A stretch of DNA of 7,555 bases from Methanosarcinales archaeon (lineage in GTDB: Archaea; Halobacteriota; Methanosarcinia; Methanosarcinales; Methanogasteraceae). How positions within the stretch are numbered: position 1 is the stretch's first letter; every line of letters starts with the position of its first letter. The stretch is from the NCBI GenBank assembly GCA_030594905.1, contig JAUVEF010000052.1, positions 1 to 7,555 of the forward strand, written 5' to 3'. Of the stretch, positions 1 to 6,659 are shown in pieces. Under the pieces are notes generated by a model. The model ran no database searches. It was not told the origin of the DNA and saw only the letters and a program-made list of their open reading frames with translations. Position numbers and translations under genes: made by a program.

Positions 1-246
1 TTCAGATGTCATGCCAGCGATATTGTCCTCCACGTCACCGCAGATGGCAGGATCGAGAATTGCCGGGTGAAGAGGGTTCATCTGGGCGATGTGGGCGATG
101 GGATTGCGAATGTCTGGAAATCGTCAGAAGCAAGACGAAAAAGAGTGGCGAGGGAGTGTGAGGGCTGTCTGTTCTTTGGATATGTTGAGAACAGCCTGTT
201 ATACAATTTTAAGCCAGAGGTGATGGCGCATTACGAGTGGATGTGA
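1..246 (+). CDS. Radical SAM protein, C-terminal SPASM-like end (partial, 5' end outside window)
   Basis: Reading frame 1 is open from the first base to a TGA at 244-246 and gives the last 81 residues of a protein that starts to the left of the window. Seen: a Cys at residue 3, the stretch TADGRIENCRV (Cys21), then LGDVGDGIANVW, and a late ECEGCLFFGYVENS (Cys53 and Cys56). A Cys, then a D-G-x-I-x-x-C strand, then G-x-x-x-x-V-W-x-S, then a closing CxxC is the usual layout of the SPASM/twitch auxiliary Fe-S domain that ends many radical SAM enzymes. The CxxxCxxC motif that would bind S-adenosylmethionine lies outside the window, so the enzyme class is inferred and its substrate is unknown. It converges on truD with a 33-bp gap holding no obvious terminator. 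Family confidence is moderate; that it is a real coding end is fairly sure. Confidence 0.7.
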   Translation, partial: FRCHASDIVLHVTADGRIENCRVKRVHLGDVGDGIANVWKSSEARRKRVARECEGCLFFGYVENSLLYNFKPEVMAHYEWM

Positions 247-279
247 TAATCCTCCGCCATCTCTTCATAATCCTCACCC

Positions 280-1614
280 CTATTCCGATTTCATGTACTC
301 TCGCAGGAGAACTGTTGCATAGCAACCTTTTGGCAGGAAAAACTCAGAAGCCACACACGATCCGCCATTCACCGCACCATCAACCACCTCAAAAACCGGA
401 TCCGCATCGATCACGATCGCCCGGTGCCCTCCTCTCGAAGCAATCTCTGGCATCTCAGTGATCTCGAAACTGCGGGTCAATTCATGGATATCGATCTTAA
501 GGTCTGAGATTACGGTCTGTTCGATCTCACTTGTGAGTTTGGATGCGTGCCCGATCAGCGAATGAGTCACCCATGCGCGCTTCCTTCGGACAAGGTTGTT
601 GATACCGTCAATGGTTGCCGGTGTCACGATCTCGGTCTTTGAAGCATCAGGCAAGCCATTTTTGCCTCTGAAACATACAACATCGCCCTCAATTGCCTGG
701 TTCAATGGAATACTTTCTTTTATACGATGGCTCAGGATTTTGTTGAATATGAATGACTGATGTGCATGTACAAACATCATTGCAAGATTTTTTGGAAGCG
801 TTCGGAACGCACCGATATAATCATCAGGATATTTGACTATATGATTCAGCATCGCAAGCTCGTAACGCAGGTGATCCGGAAAACTGTTTAATGCGGCTTT
901 AAGATCATAATCATCCCCCGCACTCCATGCATCCCAGAGATGCCTGCGAATTTCGGATGATCGCTCACCCGGAAACGGCTTTGCAATGTATGCCATAGCA
1001 GCACCCTCAAAATCGCCTGAAACAATCAGTCTGCCGACCTCGTGCGTGATAGGTCGGATCGTCCCGAACCGCTGCGTGCCATAGAAATTCGGCATGCCTC
1101 CCGAGATCTTAAGTTCGCGGGATATGCCATCGAGGCGTTTTACCACTTCGTTCCTGCCGCCACATCTTTCATCGATGTCTCGTATGACGATTCTGAATTT
1201 GTTGCCCTTAAGGTCGCCAAGACTTATTTTTTTGTTTGACCGCCCGATAATCTCGAGCTCGACATCCGGTATGTGGACGCCCGAAATTTCTGCCTCTATC
1301 GTGCAGTCAGGGTCCCAGATACCAATTCTCTGGACGGTGACTGCCCGTTTGTCCTTGGTGCCAGCCCATCCGAACCGGGTTCTGCTGACCCTAAAACGCC
1401 TTGACAGGTCCCTGATCAGGTGGTTGGTGTCCCAGTTCTTTTTTGTGAGCTTTACGATGAGATACTGCCCACTTCTGCTTTCCCTCTGGTCGTGGTCCCA
1501 TACTTCGGTGACCTGGAAGTCCTCGGCACCCCTGCGGATCGTGCCGCCTATGCCGCTTGTTTGTGCGAGGTATGTATCGATTCCGAGGAGAGTCTCAATT
1601 GAGGTTATTATCAT
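280..1614 (-). CDS. truD: tRNA pseudouridine(13) synthase TruD
   Basis: TruD converts uridine 13 of tRNA to pseudouridine in the cytoplasm. The 444-residue product has the normal size for the archaeal form. Residues 22-38 (GIGGTIRRGAEDFQVTE) match the family's N-terminal signature. FGWAGTKDKRAVTVQR (81-96) is the catalytic motif, with Asp88 as the expected nucleophile. NFYGTQRFG (176-184) is the second conserved loop. HAHQSFIFN (283-291) and FFLPKGCYATVLLREYMK (425-442) are typical of the archaeal C-terminal half, and the region between about 190 and 380 corresponds to the TRUD insertion domain. The ATG at 1614-1612 follows AAGGAGTGA directly, a good ribosome binding site that lies inside the end of pcc1. 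The two genes overlap by 20 bp, so translation is probably coupled. The assignment is firm. Confidence 0.96.
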   Translation of the reverse strand: MIITSIETLLGIDTYLAQTSGIGGTIRRGAEDFQVTEVWDHDQRESRSGQYLIVKLTKKNWDTNHLIRDLSRRFRVSRTRFGWAGTKDKRAVTVQRIGIWDPDCTIEAEISGVHIPDVELEIIGRSNKKISLGDLKGNKFRIVIRDIDERCGGRNEVVKRLDGISRELKISGGMPNFYGTQRFGTIRPITHEVGRLIVSGDFEGAAMAYIAKPFPGERSSEIRRHLWDAWSAGDDYDLKAALNSFPDHLRYELAMLNHIVKYPDDYIGAFRTLPKNLAMMFVHAHQSFIFNKILSHRIKESIPLNQAIEGDVVCFRGKNGLPDASKTEIVTPATIDGINNLVRRKRAWVTHSLIGHASKLTSEIEQTVISDLKIDIHELTRSFEITEMPEIASRGGHRAIVIDADPVFEVVDGAVNGGSCVASEFFLPKGCYATVLLREYMKSE

Positions 1615-1879
1615 TCACTCCTTTTGATTGACTGCAATCAGCAGTTACCGGCGCCTGCACTGCGGCAGCCAGCTCACACGCAATCTTCGCATTCATCAGC
1701 AGGTCGTCAACCGTGCTTATCAGCGTTCCGAGCCTCGGCGCTGACATCTCAACGACCAGCGACACACCTGTGCTATGCATCGTCATATTCCGCAGATTGT
1801 CCGGAGAAAGCGCATCCGTAATCACCGATGCATCAGGACAAACGATAGTGATAACTCCCTGGTAGTTATCTTTCACCAC
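1595..1879 (-). CDS. pcc1: KEOPS complex subunit Pcc1
   Basis: Pcc1 is the small dimerising subunit of KEOPS, which with Kae1, Bud32 and Cgi121 makes N6-threonylcarbamoyladenosine (t6A) at position 37 of ANN-decoding tRNAs. The product has 94 residues. Seen: a beta-strand start GVITIVCPDA, then ALSPDN (23-28), a strand STGVSLVVEMSA, and the archaeal signature LGTLISTVDDLLMNAKIA (50-67) that forms the long dimer helix. The final ~20 residues are a polar, Asn/Asp-rich tail, probably disordered. The start is GTG: codons 1879-1877 and 1876-1874 are both GTG, and the second makes a GTGA overlap with the carS stop, so the gene is probably read by coupled re-initiation. It overlaps carS by 7 bp (or 4) and truD by 20 bp. 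No other KEOPS gene is in the window. Family call is confident. Confidence 0.85.
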   Translation of the reverse strand: MVKDNYQGVITIVCPDASVITDALSPDNLRNMTMHSTGVSLVVEMSAPRLGTLISTVDDLLMNAKIACELAAAVQAPVTADCSQSKGVNDNNLN

Positions 1880-2400
1880 GGCACATCCTTTGTTCCGAGC
1901 TTATATCCAATTATGTTTGTGATTCTGTGCATAATCGGAGTAATAATGAGTATAGTTATCACAATCCAGATAGTAAAGTTCGAAACGAACCATTCTCGCG
2001 CAATGATAAATGTCAGTAACCATGCGCCAACCACAAAGTCGAGCTGGTCTGCAATCGGGAACGGCGCCCCGCGCTCAAGTCCGATTCTCCGTTTTACAAA
2101 GCTCATTCCGAGATCTCCAAGCAGCGATCCGATCGAGAGGCAGAAGATGGCTTTCAGGGTGAACAGTGGAAAAAACGAATAATGCGGTGCAGCCCACATC
2201 TGGATCAACCCGATTGCGATACCTGCTGCACTTCCGGCAAAGAAACCGATGTAGGTCTTCCCGTCGCCGAGTAGTCGCCTTCCGTCGCCGAAGTTCCTGC
2301 CAAAATCGATAGGGGGACCGCGCCCGAATACCGCTGCGCATGGGTTTGGCAGGTATGCAGGCAGCATCAGCCAGAATGCGATAATGATCGTGTCAAACAC
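1873..2400 (-). CDS. carS: CDP-archaeol synthase (CTP:2,3-di-O-geranylgeranyl-glycerol-1-phosphate cytidylyltransferase)
   Basis: CarS is the membrane enzyme that activates the archaeal diether lipid precursor with CTP to give CDP-archaeol before polar head groups are added. The 175-residue product matches the family in length and in about five hydrophobic segments (near residues 3-18, 50-68, 78-95, 122-137 and 143-160). Conserved polar loops are visible: LPAYLPNP (13-20), IDFGRNFGDGRRLLGDGKTYIG (31-52), GSLLGDLGMSFVKRRIGL (91-108) and FPIADQLDF (114-122). The start is GTG at 2400-2398, the only usable start after an in-frame TAA. There is no Shine-Dalgarno sequence before it, but a TTAATAT element sits about 27 bp upstream, so a leaderless transcript is possible. 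It follows the VWA gene on the same strand with a 70-bp gap and leads the carS-pcc1-truD cluster. Function is well supported. Confidence 0.93.
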   Translation of the reverse strand: MFDTIIIAFWLMLPAYLPNPCAAVFGRGPPIDFGRNFGDGRRLLGDGKTYIGFFAGSAAGIAIGLIQMWAAPHYSFFPLFTLKAIFCLSIGSLLGDLGMSFVKRRIGLERGAPFPIADQLDFVVGAWLLTFIIAREWFVSNFTIWIVITILIITPIMHRITNIIGYKLGTKDVPW

Positions 2401-2440
2401 GATGGTGGTGTTGGTTGCAGGCTCATATTAATGATCCGGT
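2401..2440 (-). promoter_or_regulatory. Possible TATA box and leaderless start for carS
   Basis: On the minus strand TTAATAT is centred about 27 bp before the carS GTG, the usual distance from an archaeal TATA box to the transcription start. The bases between are rich in CA and CCA and hold no Shine-Dalgarno match. This would put the transcript start at or next to the start codon and give the cluster its own promoter apart from the VWA gene upstream. This is a pattern match only; no clear BRE was seen. Confidence 0.3.
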
Positions 2441-2470
2441 TATCGCTATTTTGCTGCTACATGTGACAGA

Positions 2471-4927
2471 TCATCCTTTCCGCAGCCTCTTAATCTCCCG
2501 CAGCCTTCGTACCACGACCTCCCCCAGAAAGATCACCATCGCCGCAAGCAGGAACGGCAGTCGCTTCTCCGCTGGCTCTTCCACCGTGCGCGTTGAGCGC
2601 TCTTTCAGGTGCGCAATCAGCGACTCAATATCATCCTCGGCATAAACCCCGCCACCCCCACCAAACATCTCTATCGTGCTCTTTAGATCTTCTGAGAACC
2701 CAACGTCCCGGAATTCCATAGGATAGTTAACAGCGATCACGTATCCGGAAATATCCAAAAACCCTTGAGAATACGCCGTGATCGATGCCTGATATTGGTC
2801 TTCATCGACCTGCGAGAGTTCAAGTTTCGTTCCATCGAGAGTTATGCTTGGAACTGTCTCTGATCGGATATTGATGATTGCATCGTCGCCAAGATAGATA
2901 TCGTCGGCAGATATCACAATGTCGTCGTTTCTTCTCGGATCCCCGACCGCCCAGTTGACCATTCTCGAGATCAGGAGTGCATTCTCACCGCTATAAAGCG
3001 TGCCAGACCACCCCGCGCCGTCATCGGTGCTTAGAGCGACCACATGCCCCATGCCAAACCGCCATGCAGTCACAATCGGCTTTCCCGCCCCGGTCGTGAC
3101 GAGCGTCTGCGCACCGGTCTTTGGGGTGACTTTGTTATAACCGGTAAGCGAGCCCGAGAGTTCGAGATTCTCGCTGATAAAATGATTCGGATTCAGAACA
3201 ATGATTGAAAAATCACCCTTTGTTGTATCATCCGGCTCATCCGGCTTCTCTCCAAAGATAACATTCAGCCGCTCGGATTCTGCCGGTTTGTAGTAAATTC
3301 CTCCGCCTGCTGATGCCAGTGCCCGCATAAAATCCTCATCTGTCGTCTCACCAACGCCGACCGCGTATGTGGTGATGCCAGCATCAACCATGCTTCTGGC
3401 AAGACCAAGACACACGTCCTTGTTGCTTGTTTTCCCATCTGAGATGATGATCACGCTCTTTGCACCCGTGTATCCATCAAGCATTGCAGAAGCGGCATTT
3501 TGTGCGGTGTCTATATAAGTGGTTCCACCATGAGTCAATCTTGTGATCTTTTCCTCGATTGTACTTTTATACAGACCTCTTGTCAGTGGAGACACAATGT
3601 GTGCCTTGTTAGTGAATGCTATGGCGCCTATGTGGTCGTTTAGATTAATCCCTCGCAGTATGTTGATTGCAAGTGCCTTTTCCATACTAAGCGCCGTATC
3701 ACCACCATAAGCCGTACCAACACTCCCCGAAATATCGATCACAATCACTACGCCAACGTTTGACCCATCTCCGGCACTTTCCTTCGATTTTACCGGGAGC
3801 AGCGTCTCAAACCCAAGAGGTGAGTTGTAATAGCCGCCCGTATCATACGCCCGGTCGCCCCCAACAACCACGAGTCCACCGCCGTTCCTGAGATATTCAC
3901 CCAGCCGCTCGATTTCGCCCTTGTCAAGGTCGTTTGCATGGATATTATCGAGTACCACTGCAAGTTGCTGGGCGGGATCAATCGATGTTGCCGAACTGAC
4001 GGTTGTTGCGTCATACAGTTCAGAAATCGTCTGGGATAGTGGAGAACTGCGGTCACACACCGATAAAATCGTTGGTTTTGGGACTACATAGACTGATTTG
4101 TAGAATACGTTGTTGATCTTTCTAATATCCTCACTCCGGGTCACAATTTCCGCTTTTATGGTGTGGGATCCGAGTTCTGTGAAGGTATGTGCGATAGATA
4201 TGCTCCTTTTCCGTTCAGTCTGACGAACCTCCTGCTCGTCCACTTTGTTGTCATCGATCCATACAGAGAGTGTGTATTCTGATTCCTTCCCGTCGCTTGC
4301 TGCCTGCCGCACCATAACGGCAAACGACTGCTCGCTCTCCACGATCATGTCCTTTCCGCCGAATATTTCGACGCTGAGGTCGCTTTGCTCGGGCTTCAGT
4401 TGGATGGCGCAGACCGTGGTATTGACCGCTCTTGCAAAAGCGATGGTGTCAGCCAGATCAAGCCCGTGATTGTTGTTTCCATCGCTCACGAGCAGAATAT
4501 TGTCGTTTCCGCGGGAAAACTCGGTGACTGCATCCCCGATCGCAGTCCTGCTCCCGGTGATCTGGCGGATCTCGGTCGGGGTGCGGCTTTTGAGTCGTTC
4601 ATACACCCGTAGCCCCGTATCGTTGTCAAATAGCGCCATGCTGTCAGTTTGATCATCGATGACGGTGATACTTGGCGTTTCATCGAAGATGGTCTGTGAT
4701 ACCAGATCGCAGGGGGATGCAAGCGATATGATCAGCAGGATGAATACGGCGGCGCGGGTTATGAGTATTCCTTTCCTGTGCCCCTTGCGGATCAGGTACG
4801 CTGTTGCCACGAGTACCGGGATCGTCAGCAGGAGGATGCTTGGGTGTGCCAGATACATGAGTACGTATCGTTTTTGTGTCCGGGAATTGTAAATGTGTTG
4901 CTGCGACGCCCGGGGATCCACAGTCAT
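2471..4927 (-). CDS. Membrane-anchored VWA / glutamine-amidotransferase-like domain protein (BatA-like N-terminus)
   Basis: Numbered from the ATG at 4927 (818 residues). Two membrane segments (about 29-47 and 53-72) open the protein, with YLAHPSILLLTIPVL resembling the start of BatA/BatB-type proteins. Residues 86-182 form a VWA-like fold with a broken metal site: DDQTDS replaces DxSxS, followed by TGSRTAIGDA and LLVSDGN. A beta-rich stretch follows (about 185-282). Residues 287-382 look like a class I glutamine-amidotransferase-like fold (YLRNGGGLVVVGGDRAY) without an evident catalytic Cys. The second VWA domain (about 390-560) has an intact MIDAS: DISGS (398-402), GGTTYID (467-473), IIISDGKT (493-500). 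RFGMGHVVALSTDDGAGW and a GGGGG motif precede a final membrane helix (790-807) and a basic tail. Sensor, adhesion or scaffold roles are possible; substrate unknown. Start choice: ATG 4927 has GAGG 8 bp upstream; ATG 4858 (YLAHPS start) is the main alternative. Confidence 0.8.
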   Translation of the reverse strand: MTVDPRASQQHIYNSRTQKRYVLMYLAHPSILLLTIPVLVATAYLIRKGHRKGILITRAAVFILLIISLASPCDLVSQTIFDETPSITVIDDQTDSMALFDNDTGLRVYERLKSRTPTEIRQITGSRTAIGDAVTEFSRGNDNILLVSDGNNNHGLDLADTIAFARAVNTTVCAIQLKPEQSDLSVEIFGGKDMIVESEQSFAVMVRQAASDGKESEYTLSVWIDDNKVDEQEVRQTERKRSISIAHTFTELGSHTIKAEIVTRSEDIRKINNVFYKSVYVVPKPTILSVCDRSSPLSQTISELYDATTVSSATSIDPAQQLAVVLDNIHANDLDKGEIERLGEYLRNGGGLVVVGGDRAYDTGGYYNSPLGFETLLPVKSKESAGDGSNVGVVIVIDISGSVGTAYGGDTALSMEKALAINILRGINLNDHIGAIAFTNKAHIVSPLTRGLYKSTIEEKITRLTHGGTTYIDTAQNAASAMLDGYTGAKSVIIISDGKTSNKDVCLGLARSMVDAGITTYAVGVGETTDEDFMRALASAGGGIYYKPAESERLNVIFGEKPDEPDDTTKGDFSIIVLNPNHFISENLELSGSLTGYNKVTPKTGAQTLVTTGAGKPIVTAWRFGMGHVVALSTDDGAGWSGTLYSGENALLISRMVNWAVGDPRRNDDIVISADDIYLGDDAIINIRSETVPSITLDGTKLELSQVDEDQYQASITAYSQGFLDISGYVIAVNYPMEFRDVGFSEDLKSTIEMFGGGGGVYAEDDIESLIAHLKERSTRTVEEPAEKRLPFLLAAMVIFLGEVVVRRLREIKRLRKG

Positions 4928-4989
4928 CTTCTCGCCCTCTATTACTACCACCACACGCGCCCATCCAATCCCACCCCACAACCCACACA

Positions 4990-5006
4990 GAACATTTATA
5001 TAACAT
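4990..5006. promoter_or_regulatory. TATA box in divergent intergenic region, possibly bidirectional
   Basis: TTTATATAA at 4995-5003 (centre about 4999) is the only strong archaeal TATA-like sequence between the VWA gene and the substrate-binding-protein gene. It reads as a TATA element on both strands. With the usual 25-27 bp spacing it predicts starts near 5025 on the plus strand and near 4973 on the minus strand. The plus-strand start gives a leader of about 125 nt before the ATG at 5150. The minus-strand start gives a leader of about 46 nt before the ATG at 4927, and lies downstream of the TTG at 4981, which argues against that longer start. The BRE side is unclear; AGAACA precedes it on the plus strand. 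Confidence 0.55.
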
Positions 5007-5028
5007 CAATCAATTAATTTTGGTTGGT

Positions 5029-5074
5029 GATGTCGCAGGCGAGCGGATATGCGTGAACTGGCTTGTCTGACATC
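5029..5074 (+). promoter_or_regulatory. Candidate structured 5' leader hairpin of the substrate-binding-protein gene
   Basis: GATGTC (5029-5034) pairs with GACATC (5069-5074). After a 2-nt bulge (5035-5036), AGGCGAGC (5037-5044) pairs with GCTTGTCT (5061-5068), with two G-U pairs. This makes a 14-bp stem capped by a 16-nt loop. It would begin about 4 nt after the transcription start predicted from the TATA box. Just downstream, GCCAAAG (5081-5087) can pair with CTTT (5095-5098) and GGC (5101-5103), while its AAAG can instead pair with CTTT at 5077-5080, so two small hairpins compete. No known riboswitch class was recognised. Pairing was found by eye, without folding energies or alignment. Confidence 0.35.
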
Positions 5075-5140
5075 GGCTTTGCCAAAGACGCGCCCTTTCT
5101 GGCTACTTGGATATGGGGTGCTAAACACATACAAAACAAA

Positions 5141-5149
5141 GAGGAGGTA
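5141..5149 (+). promoter_or_regulatory. Strong Shine-Dalgarno site before substrate-binding-protein gene
   Basis: GAGGAGGTA carries a full GGAGG core (5143-5147) complementary to the archaeal 16S rRNA 3' end. It stands only 2 nt before the ATG at 5150 but 8 nt before an in-frame TTG at 5156, so the site leaves open which codon is the main start. Either choice removes the in-frame upstream extension. Confidence 0.7.
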
Positions 5150-6436
5150 ATGATTTTGAAGGGAATTAAGTACCTGACAATCTTTGCGGTTCTTGCTCTC
5201 GTTCTGGCATCGGGTTGTGTGACCCCGTCAGATCAGGAAGGCGTTGAGGACGCAGAATCTGAGCATGAGGCTGCAACGACAGAACAGACGGTCAAGATCG
5301 GCACGCTGCTGCCGCTCACCGGAGACCTTGCCGCTTACGGCGGACCGATGGAGGATGGAGCGCGGCTTGCAGTAAAGCAGGTGAACGAGAATGGAGGCGT
5401 TCTCGGTAGCGATATCACTCTCGTCACGATGGACTCCGGGACATCAACGACCATCGCAAACGATGCGATGAACCATCTGGCGACTATCGACAAGGTTCCG
5501 GCAGTGATCGGCGCTGCGGGAAGTGGCGTGAGTCTGGCAATAATCAACATAGCGATCAACAACAAGATCGTCCAGATATCCCCATCCAACACCGGACCTG
5601 ACTTCACGACGTACGAGGATGATGGATTCTACTGGAGAACCGTTCCGTCAGACGCACTGCAGGGCAAAGCGATGGCGAAACTTGCGAATGACAGTGGATA
5701 CGTCACCGCAAGCACGATTGTCATCAACAACGATTATGGAGTAGGATTTGAAGCGATCTTCAAGGAAGAGTTCGAAAAACTCGGTGGAACGGTCGTTGAC
5801 CGTGTTAAATACGAATCGACCGCAGCAACGTTCGATTCAGAGGTTGACAAGGTATCTAAGAGCGATCCGGACGTTATCGTTCTCGTTGGCTACCCTGACA
5901 CCGGAAGCATAATCATCAAAGCAGCGTACGAGAAAGGCGCCATAGACACGAGCAACTGGCTGCTTTCAGAGGGTATGCGCACCGATGAACTGGCTGAGAA
6001 GGTCGGGAAGGACATCGAAGGCAAATACATCGTGGCAGGTTTCACAGGGACGTCACCAGACCCGCGAGCTGCAGGTCCTGCGTATGATGTCTTTGCAACA
6101 ACTTACGAGGCAGAATTCGGGAGAGAACCTACCACATTCAGCTCGAACACATACGATGCGGCTGTAATAATCGCTCTTGCGATTGAAAAAGCAGGGAGCG
6201 CAGACGGAACCACGATCAGAGACACGATACCCGTCGTGGCAAACACACCTGGAGAGGAGGTCTCTGACATCGGAACAGCGCTTGCACTTATCAGGAATGG
6301 AACAGAGATCAATTATCAGGGCGCATCAGGAGAGATCACCTTTGACAGTGTCGGCGATGTCTTCGGCGAATACTGCAAATGGCAGATAACAGACGACGGA
6401 AACGTCACGCTGGGCGAAACGATAACAATTGAGTGA
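5150..6436 (+). CDS. ABC transporter substrate-binding lipoprotein, branched-chain amino acid (LivJ-like) family
   Basis: This is an extracellular, membrane-tethered binding protein that would hand a small solute, typically a branched-chain amino acid, amide or related compound, to an ABC permease. From ATG 5150 it has 428 residues. A short lipoprotein signal peptide (KGIKYLTIFAVLALVLASGC) places the lipid-modified Cys at residue 23. An acidic linker rich in Glu and Thr follows (24-47). The type I periplasmic-binding fold then runs to the end: VKIGTLLPLTGDLAAYGG (48-65), GAAGSGVSLAIINIA (121-135), ISPSNTGPDFT (143-153), VINNDYGVGF (191-200), DVIVLVGYPDTG (241-252), TYDAAVIIALAIEKAG (334-349) and YQGASGEITFDSVGD (389-403). 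These are family hallmarks; the ligand cannot be read from them. The likely start is ATG 5150, or TTG 5156, giving MKGIKYL. No livH, livM, livG or livF follows, and a terminator ends the unit. Confidence 0.92.
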   Translation: MILKGIKYLTIFAVLALVLASGCVTPSDQEGVEDAESEHEAATTEQTVKIGTLLPLTGDLAAYGGPMEDGARLAVKQVNENGGVLGSDITLVTMDSGTSTTIANDAMNHLATIDKVPAVIGAAGSGVSLAIINIAINNKIVQISPSNTGPDFTTYEDDGFYWRTVPSDALQGKAMAKLANDSGYVTASTIVINNDYGVGFEAIFKEEFEKLGGTVVDRVKYESTAATFDSEVDKVSKSDPDVIVLVGYPDTGSIIIKAAYEKGAIDTSNWLLSEGMRTDELAEKVGKDIEGKYIVAGFTGTSPDPRAAGPAYDVFATTYEAEFGREPTTFSSNTYDAAVIIALAIEKAGSADGTTIRDTIPVVANTPGEEVSDIGTALALIRNGTEINYQGASGEITFDSVGDVFGEYCKWQITDDGNVTLGETITIE

Positions 6437-6440
6437 GCAC

Positions 6441-6462
6441 CCGCCGCCCGGCGGTTTTTTTT
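6441..6462 (+). terminator. Hairpin plus T-run terminator after the substrate-binding-protein gene
   Basis: CCGCCG (6441-6446) and CGGCGG (6449-6454) form a perfect GC stem (in practice 5 bp with a 4-nt loop), followed directly by eight T residues (6455-6462). It starts 4 bp after the TGA at 6434-6436. The layout is that of an intrinsic terminator; in archaea the T-run alone usually drives release, and the stem may protect the 3' end. It implies that the substrate-binding protein is made from a single-gene transcript. Confidence 0.75.
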
Positions 6463-6472
6463 CAACGAAAAT

Positions 6473-6637
6473 GTATATCGCTAACCCCCGCCCAAAGGGC
6501 ATTTCTTACTCGCAAACTTTCCACCAAACTTTTCACAAAAGTTTGATCAAAAACTGTCTTCCACCCCGGAGAGCATTTCTTACTCAATTACGGAGAAGTA
6601 TATCGCCATCCCCCACCCGAAGGGCAGTTTTTACTCG
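6473..6637. repeat. Imperfect direct repeats in intergenic region (two 40-bp copies and a partial third)
   Basis: Copy 1 (6473-6512) and copy 2 (6598-6637) both begin GTATATCG, pass through a C-rich block and AAGGGCA, and end TTACTCG. They agree at 34 of 40 positions by eye. A partial third copy lies between them, about 6557-6586, sharing GCATTTCTTACTC exactly with the end of copy 1. Distances between the shared GGGC/GAGC marks are 74 and 51 bp, so this is not a regular array. Between copy 1 and the partial copy there is also a short tandem of AAACTTTCCACC and AAACTTTTCACA (6514-6537, 10 of 12 positions the same). No open frame with coding character spans the block. Confidence 0.7.
6525..6545. 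repeat. Perfect 9-bp inverted repeat with CAC loop
   Basis: CAAACTTTT (6525-6533) and AAAAGTTTG (6537-6545) are perfect inverted repeats around the loop CAC. The right arm runs into the palindrome TTTGATCAAA (6542-6551). The hairpin follows repeat copy 1. It could be a secondary terminator or processing signal, or a part of a dispersed intergenic element. There is no long T-run after it on the plus strand. Confidence 0.6.
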
Positions 6638-6656
6638 ATTTTTTGTGAAAAAATCG
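6636..6656. repeat. Perfect 9-bp inverted repeat with GTG loop, abutting the truncated reductase
   Basis: CGATTTTTT (6636-6644) and AAAAAATCG (6648-6656) are perfect inverted repeats around the loop GTG. Its core, TTTTgtgAAAA, is the reverse complement of the core of the hairpin at 6525-6545, so the two look like the same kind of element in opposite orientation. The stem begins in the last two bases of repeat copy 2 and ends 3 bp before the first codon of the reductase remnant. Confidence 0.6.
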
Positions 6657-6659
6657 TAG

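Noticed and set aside
237..461. 74-codon open frame between the radical SAM and truD genes
   Set aside because: It lies mostly opposite the conserved C-terminal end of truD and has no recognisable features.
1094..1627. 177-codon open frame on the plus strand opposite truD
   Set aside because: It lies antisense to a gene with strong family motifs, its own product has no recognisable domain, and it is best explained as a shadow frame.
1775..2182. 135-codon open frame on the plus strand opposite pcc1 and carS
   Set aside because: It spans the overlap of two well-supported genes on the other strand and shows no domain or ribosome binding site.
2401..2470. Terminator between the VWA gene and carS
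   Set aside because: No GC-rich stem with a T-run was found on the minus strand; only a weak ATGATC/GATCAT pair with a loop of about 33 nt.
4928..4981. TTG start at 4981 for the VWA protein
   Set aside because: The first 18 residues would be non-conserved, and the codon lies upstream of the minus-strand transcript start predicted from the TATA box. The ATG at 4927 has a GAGG site at good spacing.
5063..5149. In-frame upstream extension of the substrate-binding protein from a TTG codon
   Set aside because: It would bury the signal peptide behind 29 residues; the GGAGG site and lipobox both place the start at 5150 or 5156.
6473..6637. CRISPR array
   Set aside because: Only two full copies and one partial copy, imperfect and unevenly spaced, with no spacers of even length and no cas genes.
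6429..6659. 76-codon open frame across the repeat block
   Set aside because: It starts inside the end of the binding-protein gene, crosses the terminator and repeats, and has no coding character.
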